Positions 17,066 through 24,957 of a stretch of DNA of 64,000 nt are shown in pieces (within the stretch, counting starts at the first letter, position 1; each line of letters begins with the position of its first letter). Origin of the DNA: Cohnella xylanilytica (GTDB lineage Bacteria > Bacillota > Bacilli > Paenibacillales > Paenibacillaceae); NCBI RefSeq assembly GCF_014212175.1, contig NZ_JACJVR010000002.1, positions 1 through 64,000 on the forward strand. The letters run 5' to 3'. The position numbers were made by a program, and so were the translations under genes. A model generated the notes under the pieces. That model made no database searches and had not been told where the DNA came from. It worked only from the letters and a program-made list of their open reading frames with translations.

Positions 17066-17234
17066 CTCGCCCACTCCTCATTCCCTTGTCTGTTCCTGCC
17101 TGCATCCTCATTATGCCGAACACCGATGCCGACCAGGTAGCCGGATCCGCCACGATTATTGCCTAATCCTGCAATATCGATTACGATGAGATGGTGTCGA
17201 CGTTCAATTGACAAAGCGAGAAGGGGGATGCATC

Positions 17235-18155
17235 GTGATCGCGGACGAGGAAGACAAGAAGCTGCAAAACGAGCTGGTCGCCTTGATCGAGAAGCACTCC
17301 GGAGAAGACGGAACGCATTCGACGCCGATCCCCGATCTGCAGCTGATTCGGGCGTCCAAGCCGTCCGAGCCGATCCACTCCGTGCATGAACCCGCTCTCT
17401 GCCTCGTGGCTCAAGGCACCAAGCTGGTCCTGTTGGCTCAGGAAAACTATCTGTACGACCCCTCCAGCTATTTGGTCGTGTCCCTTCAATTGCCCGTGAC
17501 GGGCCAAGTGATCGAAGCCTCGCCGGAACGGCCTTATCTATGCCTGAGGCTGAACGTCGACCCGGGCCGCATCTTCGATCTGGTCAGCCGCAGCGATCCT
17601 CCGATCGTCAAACCGTCCGGTTCCCGGAGGGCCCTATACGTCAACCGCGTCGACCGGGAGCTGCTGGAAGCCGTCGTCCGGCTCGCGCGCCTTCTGGACC
17701 GGCCGCGGGACATTCCCGTTCTGGCGCCTCTCTTCACGCAGGAGATTCTGTTCCGAATTCTCCAGGCGGAGCAGGGCCAATCCCTCGCGCAGTTCGCCAG
17801 GATCGGAAGCCACGCCGAACGGATCGCGAAGGCGGTTCGCCTCATCGAACGCGATTACGATAAGCCGCTCTCGATCGCCGAGTTGGCCGCCGCCGTCCAT
17901 ATGAGCCCGTCGTCCCTCCACCACAGGTTCAAGGAGATTACCGCGATGAGCCCGCTTCAGTATCAGAAGCAGGTCCGCTTGCAGACGGCTCGACGGCTTC
18001 TGTTGTCGGAGGCGGCCGAAGCCGCGGACGCCGGCTTCCGGGTCGGGTACGAGAGCCCCACCCAGTTCAGCCGGGAGTATGCCCGGATGTTCGGGTTGCC
18101 CCCGATTCGGGACGCCAAGCGCCTACGCGAATCGCTGGGGCTCGCGGCCGATTGA
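17235..18155 (+). CDS. AraC-family transcriptional regulator (AraC_N type)
   Basis: A 306-aa regulator with an N-terminal AraC_N domain (about 25-180; PIHSVHEPALCLVAQGTKLV, YDPSSYLVVSLQLPVTGQV) and a C-terminal AraC HTH (about 200-300; LSIAELAAAVHMSPSSLHHR, FKEITAMSPLQYQKQVRLQ). Start choice: GTG at 17235 follows AAGGGGG at 7 nt; an in-frame TTG at 17208 has no Shine-Dalgarno. It is divergent from the Atu4866-like/SDR pair, which it probably controls. It ends at a strong terminator. Confidence 0.9.
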   Translation: MIADEEDKKLQNELVALIEKHSGEDGTHSTPIPDLQLIRASKPSEPIHSVHEPALCLVAQGTKLVLLAQENYLYDPSSYLVVSLQLPVTGQVIEASPERPYLCLRLNVDPGRIFDLVSRSDPPIVKPSGSRRALYVNRVDRELLEAVVRLARLLDRPRDIPVLAPLFTQEILFRILQAEQGQSLAQFARIGSHAERIAKAVRLIERDYDKPLSIAELAAAVHMSPSSLHHRFKEITAMSPLQYQKQVRLQTARRLLLSEAAEAADAGFRVGYESPTQFSREYARMFGLPPIRDAKRLRESLGLAAD

Positions 18156-18178
18156 GGGATCATTCCGCACTGAACGAC

Positions 18179-18215
18179 AAAAAAAGCGGTCGCCCGTTCG
18201 GCGAACCGCTTTTTT
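18179..18215. terminator. bidirectional rho-independent terminator
   Basis: AAGCGGT plus CGCC (18184-18194), loop CGTTC, then GGCG and ACCGCTT (18200-18211) with one bulge. A-run before and T-run after, so it works on both strands. It follows the AraC gene by 24 nt. Confidence 0.85.
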
Positions 18216-18228
18216 CGATTCGTACTCG

Positions 18229-18401
18229 TGTATGAAAAATCGTATAAAATACGCCATAAGAAGGTACTCACCGTTAGGTTTGTATGAAAAACCATACAAA
18301 TTCTTCCTTATGACGGTGCGATGCTTGCGTTTTATGTGAAAAATCATACAGACTTCATTTGTTTGCGATGATTTCGACGATTTTATACGAAATATCGCAC
18401 T
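18229..18401. repeat. four 18-nt partly palindromic repeats at a regular 51-52 bp period
   Basis: Copies start at 18229, 18281, 18333 and 18384. The pattern is TGTATGAAAAACCATACA (copy 2) with variants TGTATGAAAAATCGTATA, TATGTGAAAAATCATACA and TATACGAAATATCGCACT. Each core is a GTATG...CATAC-type inverted repeat around an A-run. The 33-34-bp intervals differ. The array fills the gap between the AraC terminator and the convergent siderophore-binding gene; no gene is seen there. Confidence 0.65.
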
Positions 18402-18448
18402 CGTTAAACCGCCTGCAATTGTCGTTTTTTTGATTTCCCTTGCTTCGA

Positions 18449-19483
18449 TCAGTTAAAAGCCGCGGAGACTTCCTTCACCATCTCCGACAGGGAGACCAGC
18501 CCGCCGCCGGACAGGTACCAGTAGTTCGGATCGAGGTACACGATGTGCCCGTCCTTGAAGGCGTTCGTCTTCTTGACGAGATCGTTCTCGATGACGGCCT
18601 TCGCCGGCTGCGACTCTCCGCCTTCGCTGGCGACGACGGCGCCGCGGTCGACGACGAACAGATAGTCCGGGTTCTTCTCCGCGACGTATTCGAACGAGAC
18701 GCTCTGGCCGTGGGTCGACACTTCGATCTTGTCGTCCGCCGGCTTCACGCCGAAGACGTCGTGGATGAGGCCGAAGCGGGAGCCCGGGCCGTATGCGCTG
18801 ATCTTGCCTTCGTTCGTCAGCACGATCAACCCGGTCTTGCCGTTCGCGGCGGCCTTGTCGTGCAACGCCCGGATCTCGCCTTCGATGGCGGCGAGCTCGC
18901 CCGTCACTTCCTTCTCCTTGCCGAAAATCTGGCCGACCGTCGTCAAGTTCGCCTTGAACGAATCCATGTACTTCGTCGTATCCAGCGCCAGGTTGATCGT
19001 CGGGGCGATCTTCTTGAACTCCTCGTACGAGGACGCCTGGCGGCCCGAGATGACGATCAGATCCGGCTTGATCTCGGCGATCTTCTCGAAGTCCGGCTCC
19101 ATCAGCCCGCCCACGTTGACGTATTTGGCATCTTCGTATTTCTTGAGATAGGAAGGCAGATTCTGCTGCGGAACGCCGGTCACTTCGACGCCCAGCTTGT
19201 CGAGCGTATCGAGCGTGCCGAAGTCGAACACGACGACCTTGGCGGGATTCGTCTTGACGGCCGTCTCTCCGGAAGCGTGCTTAACGTTGATCTCGGCCGG
19301 AGTCGCAGATTCGCTGGCCGCAGGCGATTCGCCGGCGGAAGCGGACGCGCTTGCCGACGCGGAAGCCGAAGGGCTCGCTGACGGGGACGAAGAAGCCCCG
19401 GAGTTCTTCTCGTTATTGGAGCCGCACGCGGCCATGACCAGGACGAACAGACCTACCAGAAGCACGGATAATGCCTTTTTCAT
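18449..19483 (-). CDS. yclQ: siderophore ABC transporter substrate-binding lipoprotein (YclQ-like)
   Basis: A 344-aa lipoprotein: signal peptide with lipobox VMAAC (Cys20), a Ser/Ala/Pro low-complexity spacer (about 28-62), then a periplasmic-binding-protein-2 fold. Family blocks are VVVFDFGTLDTLDKLGVEV, VNVGGLMEPDFEKIAEIKPD and LIVISGRQASSYEEFKKIAP. They match the petrobactin/YclQ-FpuA group rather than FhuD or FeuA. It is the last gene of the order N-O-P-Q found in B. subtilis, with an 86-bp gap after the ATPase gene. Ligand class (catecholate such as petrobactin) is inferred from family. Confidence 0.9.
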   Translation of the reverse strand: MKKALSVLLVGLFVLVMAACGSNNEKNSGASSSPSASPSASASASASASAGESPAASESATPAEINVKHASGETAVKTNPAKVVVFDFGTLDTLDKLGVEVTGVPQQNLPSYLKKYEDAKYVNVGGLMEPDFEKIAEIKPDLIVISGRQASSYEEFKKIAPTINLALDTTKYMDSFKANLTTVGQIFGKEKEVTGELAAIEGEIRALHDKAAANGKTGLIVLTNEGKISAYGPGSRFGLIHDVFGVKPADDKIEVSTHGQSVSFEYVAEKNPDYLFVVDRGAVVASEGGESQPAKAVIENDLVKKTNAFKDGHIVYLDPNYWYLSGGGLVSLSEMVKEVSAAFN

Positions 19484-19569
19484 TTCTCCACCTCTACGAA
19501 AAAAGTTTTATAAAATCGCGTCGCCAGCTCCCGCGGACAGGCGCGGGTTCGGCGGCGAATTTACCGATG

Positions 19570-20328
19570 TTACGCGTAATACAGGCAAATCTTGTTGCCG
19601 TTCAGAACGCGAATGTCCATCTCCATGTCGTAGACCTCCCGAAGCACCTCGGGATCGATGATCTCCTCCGTCGGGCCCTGCCGGACGACCCGGCCGCCCT
19701 TGAGCGCCACGATAAAGTCCGAGTAGCAAGACGCGAAGTTGATGTCGTGGATGACGATGACGACGGTCTTGCCCAGCTCGTCGGCCAGCCGGCGAAGCGT
19801 CTTCATGATCTGGACCGAATGCTTCATGTCCAGGTTGTTAAGCGGTTCGTCCAGCAGGACGTACTCGGTGTTCTGGGCGATGACCATGGCGATGTACGCC
19901 CGCTGGTTCTGCCCTCCGCTCAGCTCGTCGAGATGCTTGTGCTGAAGGTCCTCGAGATCCATATAGCGGATCGCCTCGTCGACGAAGGCCTGGTCCTCCT
20001 TGGTCAGCCGCCCCTGCGAATACGGGAAGCGGCCGAACGAGACGAGCTCCCGGACGGTGAGACGCAGGTTGACGTGGTTCGATTGCTTCAGAATGGAGAT
20101 TTTCTTGGCCAGCTCGTTGCTTTTCCACTCCCCGATCTCCTTGCCTTCGATCCGAACCTCTCCTTCATCCTTGGCGATCAGCCGGCTGACGATGGAGAGG
20201 AGAGTGCTCTTCCCCGCCCCGTTGGGCCCGATGAACGAAGTGATCTTCCCCTTCGCGAGCCGGACGGACGCGCGATCGACGACCTTGCGGCCTCCGTAGC
20301 TCTTGGATACGTCTCTGACCTCTACCAC
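19570..20328 (-). CDS. yclP: siderophore ABC transporter ATP-binding protein (YclP-like)
   Basis: A 252-aa ATPase, the same length as B. subtilis YclP. Walker A is GPNGAGKST, signature LSGGQNQRAYIAMVIAQ, Walker B YVLLDEPLNNLDMKHS, and switch His lies in VIVIHDINFASCYSD. Start choice: GTG at 20328 with AAAGGAG about 9 nt upstream; it overlaps the yclO stop by 7 nt. The frame is open further upstream only as a shadow of yclO. Confidence 0.94.
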   Translation of the reverse strand: MVEVRDVSKSYGGRKVVDRASVRLAKGKITSFIGPNGAGKSTLLSIVSRLIAKDEGEVRIEGKEIGEWKSNELAKKISILKQSNHVNLRLTVRELVSFGRFPYSQGRLTKEDQAFVDEAIRYMDLEDLQHKHLDELSGGQNQRAYIAMVIAQNTEYVLLDEPLNNLDMKHSVQIMKTLRRLADELGKTVVIVIHDINFASCYSDFIVALKGGRVVRQGPTEEIIDPEVLREVYDMEMDIRVLNGNKICLYYA

Positions 20329-21281
20329 GATCGGTTCTCCTTTAGCAGCAAATATAGAAAGTACAAGCCGCCGGCGAAGTTGATGATGACGCTGATCGGC
20401 GTCGAGAAGACGAAGACCCGCTCCGCGAGCAGCTGTCCTCCGACCAGCGCCACGACGGCGATCAGAATGGACCCCGCGATCAGGTAACGATGCCGGTACG
20501 TCCGGAAAAACGCGTGCGCCACGTTGACGACGAGCAGCCCGAGGAAGGTGATCGGCCCGACCAGCGCCGTCGAGACGGAGACGAGAACGGACACGACGAC
20601 GAGCAGGCGGCGGACGATGCGTTCGTAATCGACGCCGAGGTTGACCGCGTGATCCCGGCCGAGCGACAGGACGTCGAGATACTTGGCGTACCTCAGGAAG
20701 TAAGCCGTCGTAAGCAGCAGAGCGGCGGCGGAGATCGCGACGATTTTCGTATTGACGTTGTTGAAGCTCGCGAACATCTTGCCCTGCAGAATGAGGAACT
20801 CGTTCGGGTCGATGAGCACTTCCATGAAGGTGGAGAAGCTCTGGAACATCGTGCCGATGACGAGGCCGATCAGCAGCAGGAAGTACAAGTTCTGACGGTC
20901 CTTGCGGAAGACGAACCGGTACAGCACGGCCGAGAACAGAATCATCAGGACGGCGGACAGCAGGAAGTTGTAGCTGCCGTTCTTGACGAGGATCGACCCG
21001 GACCCGACGAAGTAGATAATGGCGGTCTGCAAAAGCATATAAAGAGAGTCGAGCCCGAGAATGCTCGGCGTCAGAATCCGGTTGTTCGAGATCGTCTGGA
21101 ACACCGTCGTCGAGAACGCGATGGCGCATCCCGTCATGACGAGGGCCGCGATCTTGAGCGACCTTCTGGGGATCGCGTAGTCCCAATTGCCGACGTGCAG
21201 GAACAGGAACAGCGCGATGAGCGCGAGCGACAGGGCGACGAGGACGACGATTTTCCAATTGAGGTTCGCGCGGTTAGCCAT
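20322..21281 (-). CDS. yclO: siderophore ABC transporter permease (YclO-like)
   Basis: A 319-aa FecCD-family permease with about nine hydrophobic helices. TLTPSILGLDSLY-like ILTPSILGLDSLYMLLQ (helix 3 region), YLDVLSLGRDHAVNLGVDYE and VGPITFLGLLVVNVAH are family blocks; the GLDSL segment and the cytoplasmic LGRDHAxNLG loop contact the ATPase. The start overlaps yclN by 8 nt. Confidence 0.93.
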   Translation of the reverse strand: MANRANLNWKIVVLVALSLALIALFLFLHVGNWDYAIPRRSLKIAALVMTGCAIAFSTTVFQTISNNRILTPSILGLDSLYMLLQTAIIYFVGSGSILVKNGSYNFLLSAVLMILFSAVLYRFVFRKDRQNLYFLLLIGLVIGTMFQSFSTFMEVLIDPNEFLILQGKMFASFNNVNTKIVAISAAALLLTTAYFLRYAKYLDVLSLGRDHAVNLGVDYERIVRRLLVVVSVLVSVSTALVGPITFLGLLVVNVAHAFFRTYRHRYLIAGSILIAVVALVGGQLLAERVFVFSTPISVIINFAGGLYFLYLLLKENRSW

Positions 21282-22224
21282 ACGTCCTTCTCCTTACGAG
21301 CAAGTACAGGAAGAGCGCGCTGCCGATGACGCCCACCGTCAGGCTGATCGGAATCTCGTACGGGTAGATGACCAGCCTCCCGACGATGTCGCAGGCGAGC
21401 ACGAACGCGGCGCCCAGCAGCGCCGTGTGCGACAGGGTGCGCTTCAGGTTGTCCCCGAGATAAAGGCTGACGATATTCGGGATGACGAGGCCGAGGAACG
21501 GAATCGTGCCGACCGTCAGAATCGTCGCCGAGCTGGAGAGCGCCACGACGACAAGGCCGAGATTGACGACCTTGCGGTAGGACAGCCCCAGGTTGACGGA
21601 GAACTCTTCGCCCATTCCGGCGACGGTGAACTTGTTCGCGTACAGGTAAGCGACGACCATGAGCGGGACGCTGACGTACATGAGCTCGTAGCGGCCTTTG
21701 AGCACGCCCGAGAAGTCGCCTTGGAGCCAGGACGACATGTTCTGGACGAGATCGTACTTGTACGCGATGAAGGTCGCGACCGAGCTGATGACGTTGCCGA
21801 CCATGAGACCGACGAGCGGGATGAAGATCGCGTCCTTGAACGGGATGCGGTCCAGGATCTTCATGAACAGCAGCGTGCCCGCCAGCGCGAACGCGAAGGC
21901 GACGGCCATCTTGACGAGCGGCGCCGCGGACGTGAACAGCAGCATGGAGACGAGAATGCCGACCTTGGCGGAATCCATCGTGCCGGCCGTCGTCGGCGAC
22001 ACGAACTTGTTGCGCGTCAGCTGCTGCATGATGAGACCGCAGACGCTCATGCTCGCTCCGGCGATCACGATGCTGAGGAGCCGGGGGATCCGGCTGATCC
22101 ACAGAACCTGCCGCTCGTCGTCGGGCAGGTTGAACAAGTGAAGCGGCGACACGCTGCTGACGCCGACGAACAGCGAGATTAACGATAACAGGACGAGAGC
22201 GGCGATCAGGTAACTTCTTCTCAT
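21274..22224 (-). CDS. yclN: siderophore ABC transporter permease (YclN-like)
   Basis: A 316-aa FecCD permease: ISRIPRLLSIVIAGASMSVC (the R-x-P-R signature), MQQLTRNKFVSPTTAGTMDS, GEEFSVNLGLSYRKVVNLG and GTIPFLGLVIPNIV. Start choice: MRRSYL at 22224 begins TM1 as in the family, although its Shine-Dalgarno is poor. The frame is open upstream for another 80 codons (to 22464), but that stretch is low-complexity, contains a DNA duplication and has no family resemblance, so I treat it as leader. It is the first gene of yclNOPQ, behind a Fur-controlled promoter about 300 nt upstream. Confidence 0.9.
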   Translation of the reverse strand: MRRSYLIAALVLLSLISLFVGVSSVSPLHLFNLPDDERQVLWISRIPRLLSIVIAGASMSVCGLIMQQLTRNKFVSPTTAGTMDSAKVGILVSMLLFTSAAPLVKMAVAFAFALAGTLLFMKILDRIPFKDAIFIPLVGLMVGNVISSVATFIAYKYDLVQNMSSWLQGDFSGVLKGRYELMYVSVPLMVVAYLYANKFTVAGMGEEFSVNLGLSYRKVVNLGLVVVALSSSATILTVGTIPFLGLVIPNIVSLYLGDNLKRTLSHTALLGAAFVLACDIVGRLVIYPYEIPISLTVGVIGSALFLYLLVRRRTYG

Positions 22225-22362
22225 GGCTATCGGTTCGCTTTCTATAGACTCGGGTCGTTCGGGATTGGCCGTTTTTTCGCTACGGCCGAGATTCGTTGGA
22301 TTCGAGATTCGATGATTTGGCGATTCGACGGACGGAGAGGATGGATTCGAACGATCCGATAA

Positions 22363-22422
22363 CTTCGCGCTCCATGGGATTGGGTTCGACAGCTTCGCGT
22401 TTCCATGGGATTGGGCTTGATG
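22363..22422. repeat. tandem ~30-bp duplication in the yclN leader
   Basis: Two imperfect copies, each starting CTTCGCG and containing CCATGGGATTGGG, at 22363-22391 and 22393-22422. The start of a third (CTTCGCGAG) follows. They lie in the transcribed leader between the Fur-box promoter and yclN. No function is evident. Confidence 0.55.
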
Positions 22423-22497
22423 GCTTCGCGAGTTAGCGGACTCGGCCGTTCGATCGAATTCCAAATTGTCCTAATCAATTCCAAACAAATCCTCTCA

Positions 22498-22558
22498 TTG
22501 ATAATCATTATCAACGATTCGGCTTTTATGATTATAACTCAATGATAATGATTGTCAA
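22498..22558 (-). promoter_or_regulatory. yclNOPQ promoter with two Fur boxes
   Basis: On the minus strand, a consensus promoter: -35 TTGACA (22553-22558), 16-bp spacer, -10 TATAAT (22531-22536). Fur box 1 is a perfect 7-1-7 palindrome, TGATAATCATTATCA (22499-22513), just downstream of the start point. Fur box 2, TGATAATGATTGTCA (22543-22557), has one mismatch and covers the -35/spacer. Iron-replete Fur would block both polymerase binding and escape. Confidence 0.9.
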
Positions 22559-22697
22559 TATCAATTAGGGCGGGTTATGGGATGACTTGCGCTCTCCGAG
22601 CCTTTGCGGTGCAAGGCGATTTCATCATTTCGTCGATTTTGTGGCCGCAGTTAGAGGCTGGGAATTACGGAGAACGGAAGGGCTGGTAGGGCGGATA

Positions 22698-22826
22698 ATG
22701 TGTATGGCGGTTGATGTGCGTGGCGGTTGATGTGCGTGGCGGTTGATGTGTGGGGCTGTTGATGTGTGTGACGGTTGATGTGTGTGACGGTTGATGTGTG
22801 CGGCGGTTGATGGTGGGTGGCGGTTG
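22698..22826. repeat. 16-bp minisatellite, eight units
   Basis: Eight head-to-tail units of the type ATGTGTGTGACGGTTG (variants ATGTGCGTGGCGGTTG, ATGTGTGGGGCTGTTG and others), 16 bp each except the last (17 bp). The length is not a multiple of three and the flanks are non-coding. The 22560-22912 interval otherwise shows no gene. Copy number is probably variable between strains. Confidence 0.85.
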
Positions 22827-22912
22827 ATCGGGGGCTCGGAAGTTAGGGTCTTAGACTTACGGAGCTGCGAAGGGGTTACCGGGCTTCCAACGCGCCCCAT
22901 AGCAAAATAAAA

Positions 22913-22940
22913 ACGGCCCCCCGCTGTCGCGGGAGACCGT
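22913..22940 (-). terminator. terminator of the fructokinase gene
   Basis: CCCGC (22920-22924) / GCGGG (22929-22933) with outer ACGG/CCGT pairing, 20 nt past the stop. On the minus strand it is followed by TTTTATTTT. Confidence 0.7.
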
Positions 22941-22960
22941 GGCGTAAAAAAGAGGCCCTA

Positions 22961-23839
22961 TCACTGGCTGCGCAGAGCCTTCAGGCCGAGCGCGAGCGAG
23001 CCGCACAGGCCGGCGTTGTCGCCGAGGCCCGGCGGGACGATGTAGTCGTCGATGCCTTCGAGGACGGCCGACGCGCGGACGTAGCCGTTCAGGTTGCGGC
23101 GCACTTCCTCGCGGATGAGCGGGAACAGCTGCTTCTGATGCATGACGCCGCCGCCCAGAATGACCTTTTTCGGCGACAGCATCAGAATCGTCCCGGCGAC
23201 CGCTTGCCCGATGTAGAAGGCTTCCATCGCCCAAGCCGGATGATCCTCGGGCAGCTCGCTGCCCTTGACCTTCCATCTGCCCTCGAGGGCCGGGCCGGCC
23301 GCGATGCCTTCGAGGCAGTCGCCGTGGTACGGGCAGAAGCCTTCGTACGTGTCGTCCGGGTGCCGCCTCGTCAGAATGTGGCCGCCCTCCGGATGCACGA
23401 GGCCGTGCACCAGCTTGCCTTCGGCGTACACGCCGACGCCTACTCCGGTTCCGATCGTATAATAAACGCAGCTATCCAAGCCTTTGGCCGCTCCCCAAGT
23501 CGCTTCCCCGAAGGCGGCGGCGTTCACGTCCGTATCCCAGCCGAACGGAACGTCGAACGCGCTCTTCAGCGTCGGCAGGAACGGGTAGTTCGTCCAGCCC
23601 GGCTTCGGCGTCGTCGTGACGTATCCGTATTCGGGGCTCGCCGGATCGATATTGATCGGTCCGAAGGAACCGACCCCGATCGCCTCGACCTGCTTGTCCT
23701 TAAAATAAGCGATGACCTTCTCCAGCGTCTTCTCCGGCTGTTCCGTCGGGAAGCTGACGCGGTCTTCGATGATTCCTTGTTCGTTGCCGTATCCGCAGAC
23801 GATCTTCGTTCCGCCCGCTTCGATGGCGCCAATCCGCAT
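22961..23839 (-). CDS. ROK-family fructokinase
   Basis: A 292-aa sugar kinase. ATP site AGGTKIVCG (8-16), GWDTDVNAAAFGEATWGAAK with the catalytic Asp, YYTIGTGVGVGVYAEGKLVH, HPEGGHILTRRHPDD, and the zinc-binding CPYHGDCLEG with upstream His. This set matches the GmuE/ScrK-type fructokinase subgroup of ROK, which phosphorylates fructose to fructose-6-phosphate. It has its own terminator and no sugar transporter beside it, so it is probably a housekeeping kinase. Confidence 0.92.
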   Translation of the reverse strand: MRIGAIEAGGTKIVCGYGNEQGIIEDRVSFPTEQPEKTLEKVIAYFKDKQVEAIGVGSFGPINIDPASPEYGYVTTTPKPGWTNYPFLPTLKSAFDVPFGWDTDVNAAAFGEATWGAAKGLDSCVYYTIGTGVGVGVYAEGKLVHGLVHPEGGHILTRRHPDDTYEGFCPYHGDCLEGIAAGPALEGRWKVKGSELPEDHPAWAMEAFYIGQAVAGTILMLSPKKVILGGGVMHQKQLFPLIREEVRRNLNGYVRASAVLEGIDDYIVPPGLGDNAGLCGSLALGLKALRSQ

Positions 23840-23955
23840 GGTTCATCCTCCTGCTCCAATAAGTTCACCGCTACCTATTGTAATCCCAAAAGCGAAATAA
23901 AGTAAGGCCGTCCCGACCCTTCGCGACGAAGAGCCCTTCGATCCATTAGCGCCGC

Positions 23956-24801
23956 TCATCCGCCCGCGAGCAGCCTCCGAATCTTCGCCGCCGTGTCGTG
24001 TTCCTCCAGAGGCAGGTTAATCGTCACGGTCAGGTCCGGAGCGTCGAACGGTTGAAAAGAAAGGTGTCCGAACGCCAAAGGACCCCCGACCGGATGATAC
24101 AGCAGCTTGCTGCCCTCCTTGGCTTCCTTCACGTCATGGCGGGGCCACCATTCCCGGAACTCGGGGCTCGCTACCCCGAGCTCTTCGACGAACTCCTTCC
24201 ACCAAGGATCGCCGGCGAGCTTGGCGTAATTGGCCCGGAATTGCGCCAGCCTGCGGTGCGCCTGAGCCTCCCAGCCGTCTCGGAGCAGCTCCCGGACGTA
24301 CGGGGAGGTGAACGTCCGCCAGACGGTGTTGCGCTCTCTCGCGGTCATCCGCTCGTAATCGCCGTAGACGACGCAGGCGGGCCGGTTCCAGCCGACCACG
24401 TTCAGGCGAAGATCGTAGACGACGGCGGGCATGTCCTCCTGTCGCTCGAGGAACAGGCGCAGCGTCTCGCTCGCGACGCCTTCGCCCCCGAGAGCATCCG
24501 CGGGCAGCTGCCGCAGCGCCAGCAGATACAGATGCTTGCGCTCCCCGGCGTCCAGCCGGAGCGCGCGGGACAGGCTCTCCAGCACTTGAGCGGACACCTG
24601 GATCGGACGGGCCTGCTCCATCCACGTGTACCAGTCCACGCTCATCCCCGACAGCTGGGCCACTTCCGAGCGCCGGAGCCCCGGCGTCCGCCTCCGTCCT
24701 CCGTCCGCGAAGCCGGCTTCTTCCGGCGAGATCCGCGCCCTTCGCGAACGAAGGAATTCGGCCAGCTCCTTCAGCCGGTCGCTCTCCGATTGTTCCGACA
24801 C
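23956..24801 (-). CDS. XRE-type regulator with MmyB-like ligand-binding domain
   Basis: A 281-aa protein: N-terminal helix-turn-helix (about 8-85; FLRSRRARISPEEAGF, RTPGLRRSEVAQLSGMSVDW, YTWMEQAR) and a C-terminal MmyB-type PAS-like domain (about 105-275; VVYDLRLNVVGWNRPACVVY, WWPRHDV, LLYHPVGGPLAFGHLSFQP). Such regulators usually repress a divergent gene and are released by a small hydrophobic ligand. Divergent from the DHA2 efflux pump with nested palindromes between them, it is very likely the pump's local repressor. Confidence 0.9.
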   Translation of the reverse strand: MSEQSESDRLKELAEFLRSRRARISPEEAGFADGGRRRTPGLRRSEVAQLSGMSVDWYTWMEQARPIQVSAQVLESLSRALRLDAGERKHLYLLALRQLPADALGGEGVASETLRLFLERQEDMPAVVYDLRLNVVGWNRPACVVYGDYERMTARERNTVWRTFTSPYVRELLRDGWEAQAHRRLAQFRANYAKLAGDPWWKEFVEELGVASPEFREWWPRHDVKEAKEGSKLLYHPVGGPLAFGHLSFQPFDAPDLTVTINLPLEEHDTAAKIRRLLAGG

Positions 24802-24826
24802 CGGGCCGCACTCTCCTCTCGATCGA

Positions 24827-24854
24827 ATAACTAGGAGTTATCCTCCTAGGATAA
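24827..24854. promoter_or_regulatory. nested palindromes in the XRE/efflux divergent spacer (candidate operator)
   Basis: Three overlapping inverted repeats: ATAACTAGGAGTTAT (24827-24841, 6-3-6), TTATCCTCCTAGGATAA (24838-24854, 6-5-6), and the CTAGGAG/CTCCTAG pair (24831-24837 / 24843-24849). They lie 26-53 bp upstream of the regulator ATG and about 105-130 bp upstream of the transporter, so one site could control both. Confidence 0.6.
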
Positions 24855-24957
24855 ACCCTCATCTCGCTTGCCCATCGATGCCATCATACACTATTGCCCG
24901 TGGAAGCCGCCACGTCTTCCCGAATAGATCCGACCCGGAAAGGAGTCCTCATCGCCT

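Noticed and set aside
18229-18401. CRISPR array
   Set aside because: Repeats of 18 nt are too short and too degenerate, there are only four, and no cas genes are near.
22698-22826. CRISPR or iteron origin
   Set aside because: Units are contiguous without spacers, and no replication initiator gene or DnaA boxes are visible.
22625-22900. A 91-codon His/Pro/Ser/Thr-rich ORF
   Set aside because: It is simply the 16-bp minisatellite translated; 16 is not a multiple of three and there is no Shine-Dalgarno.
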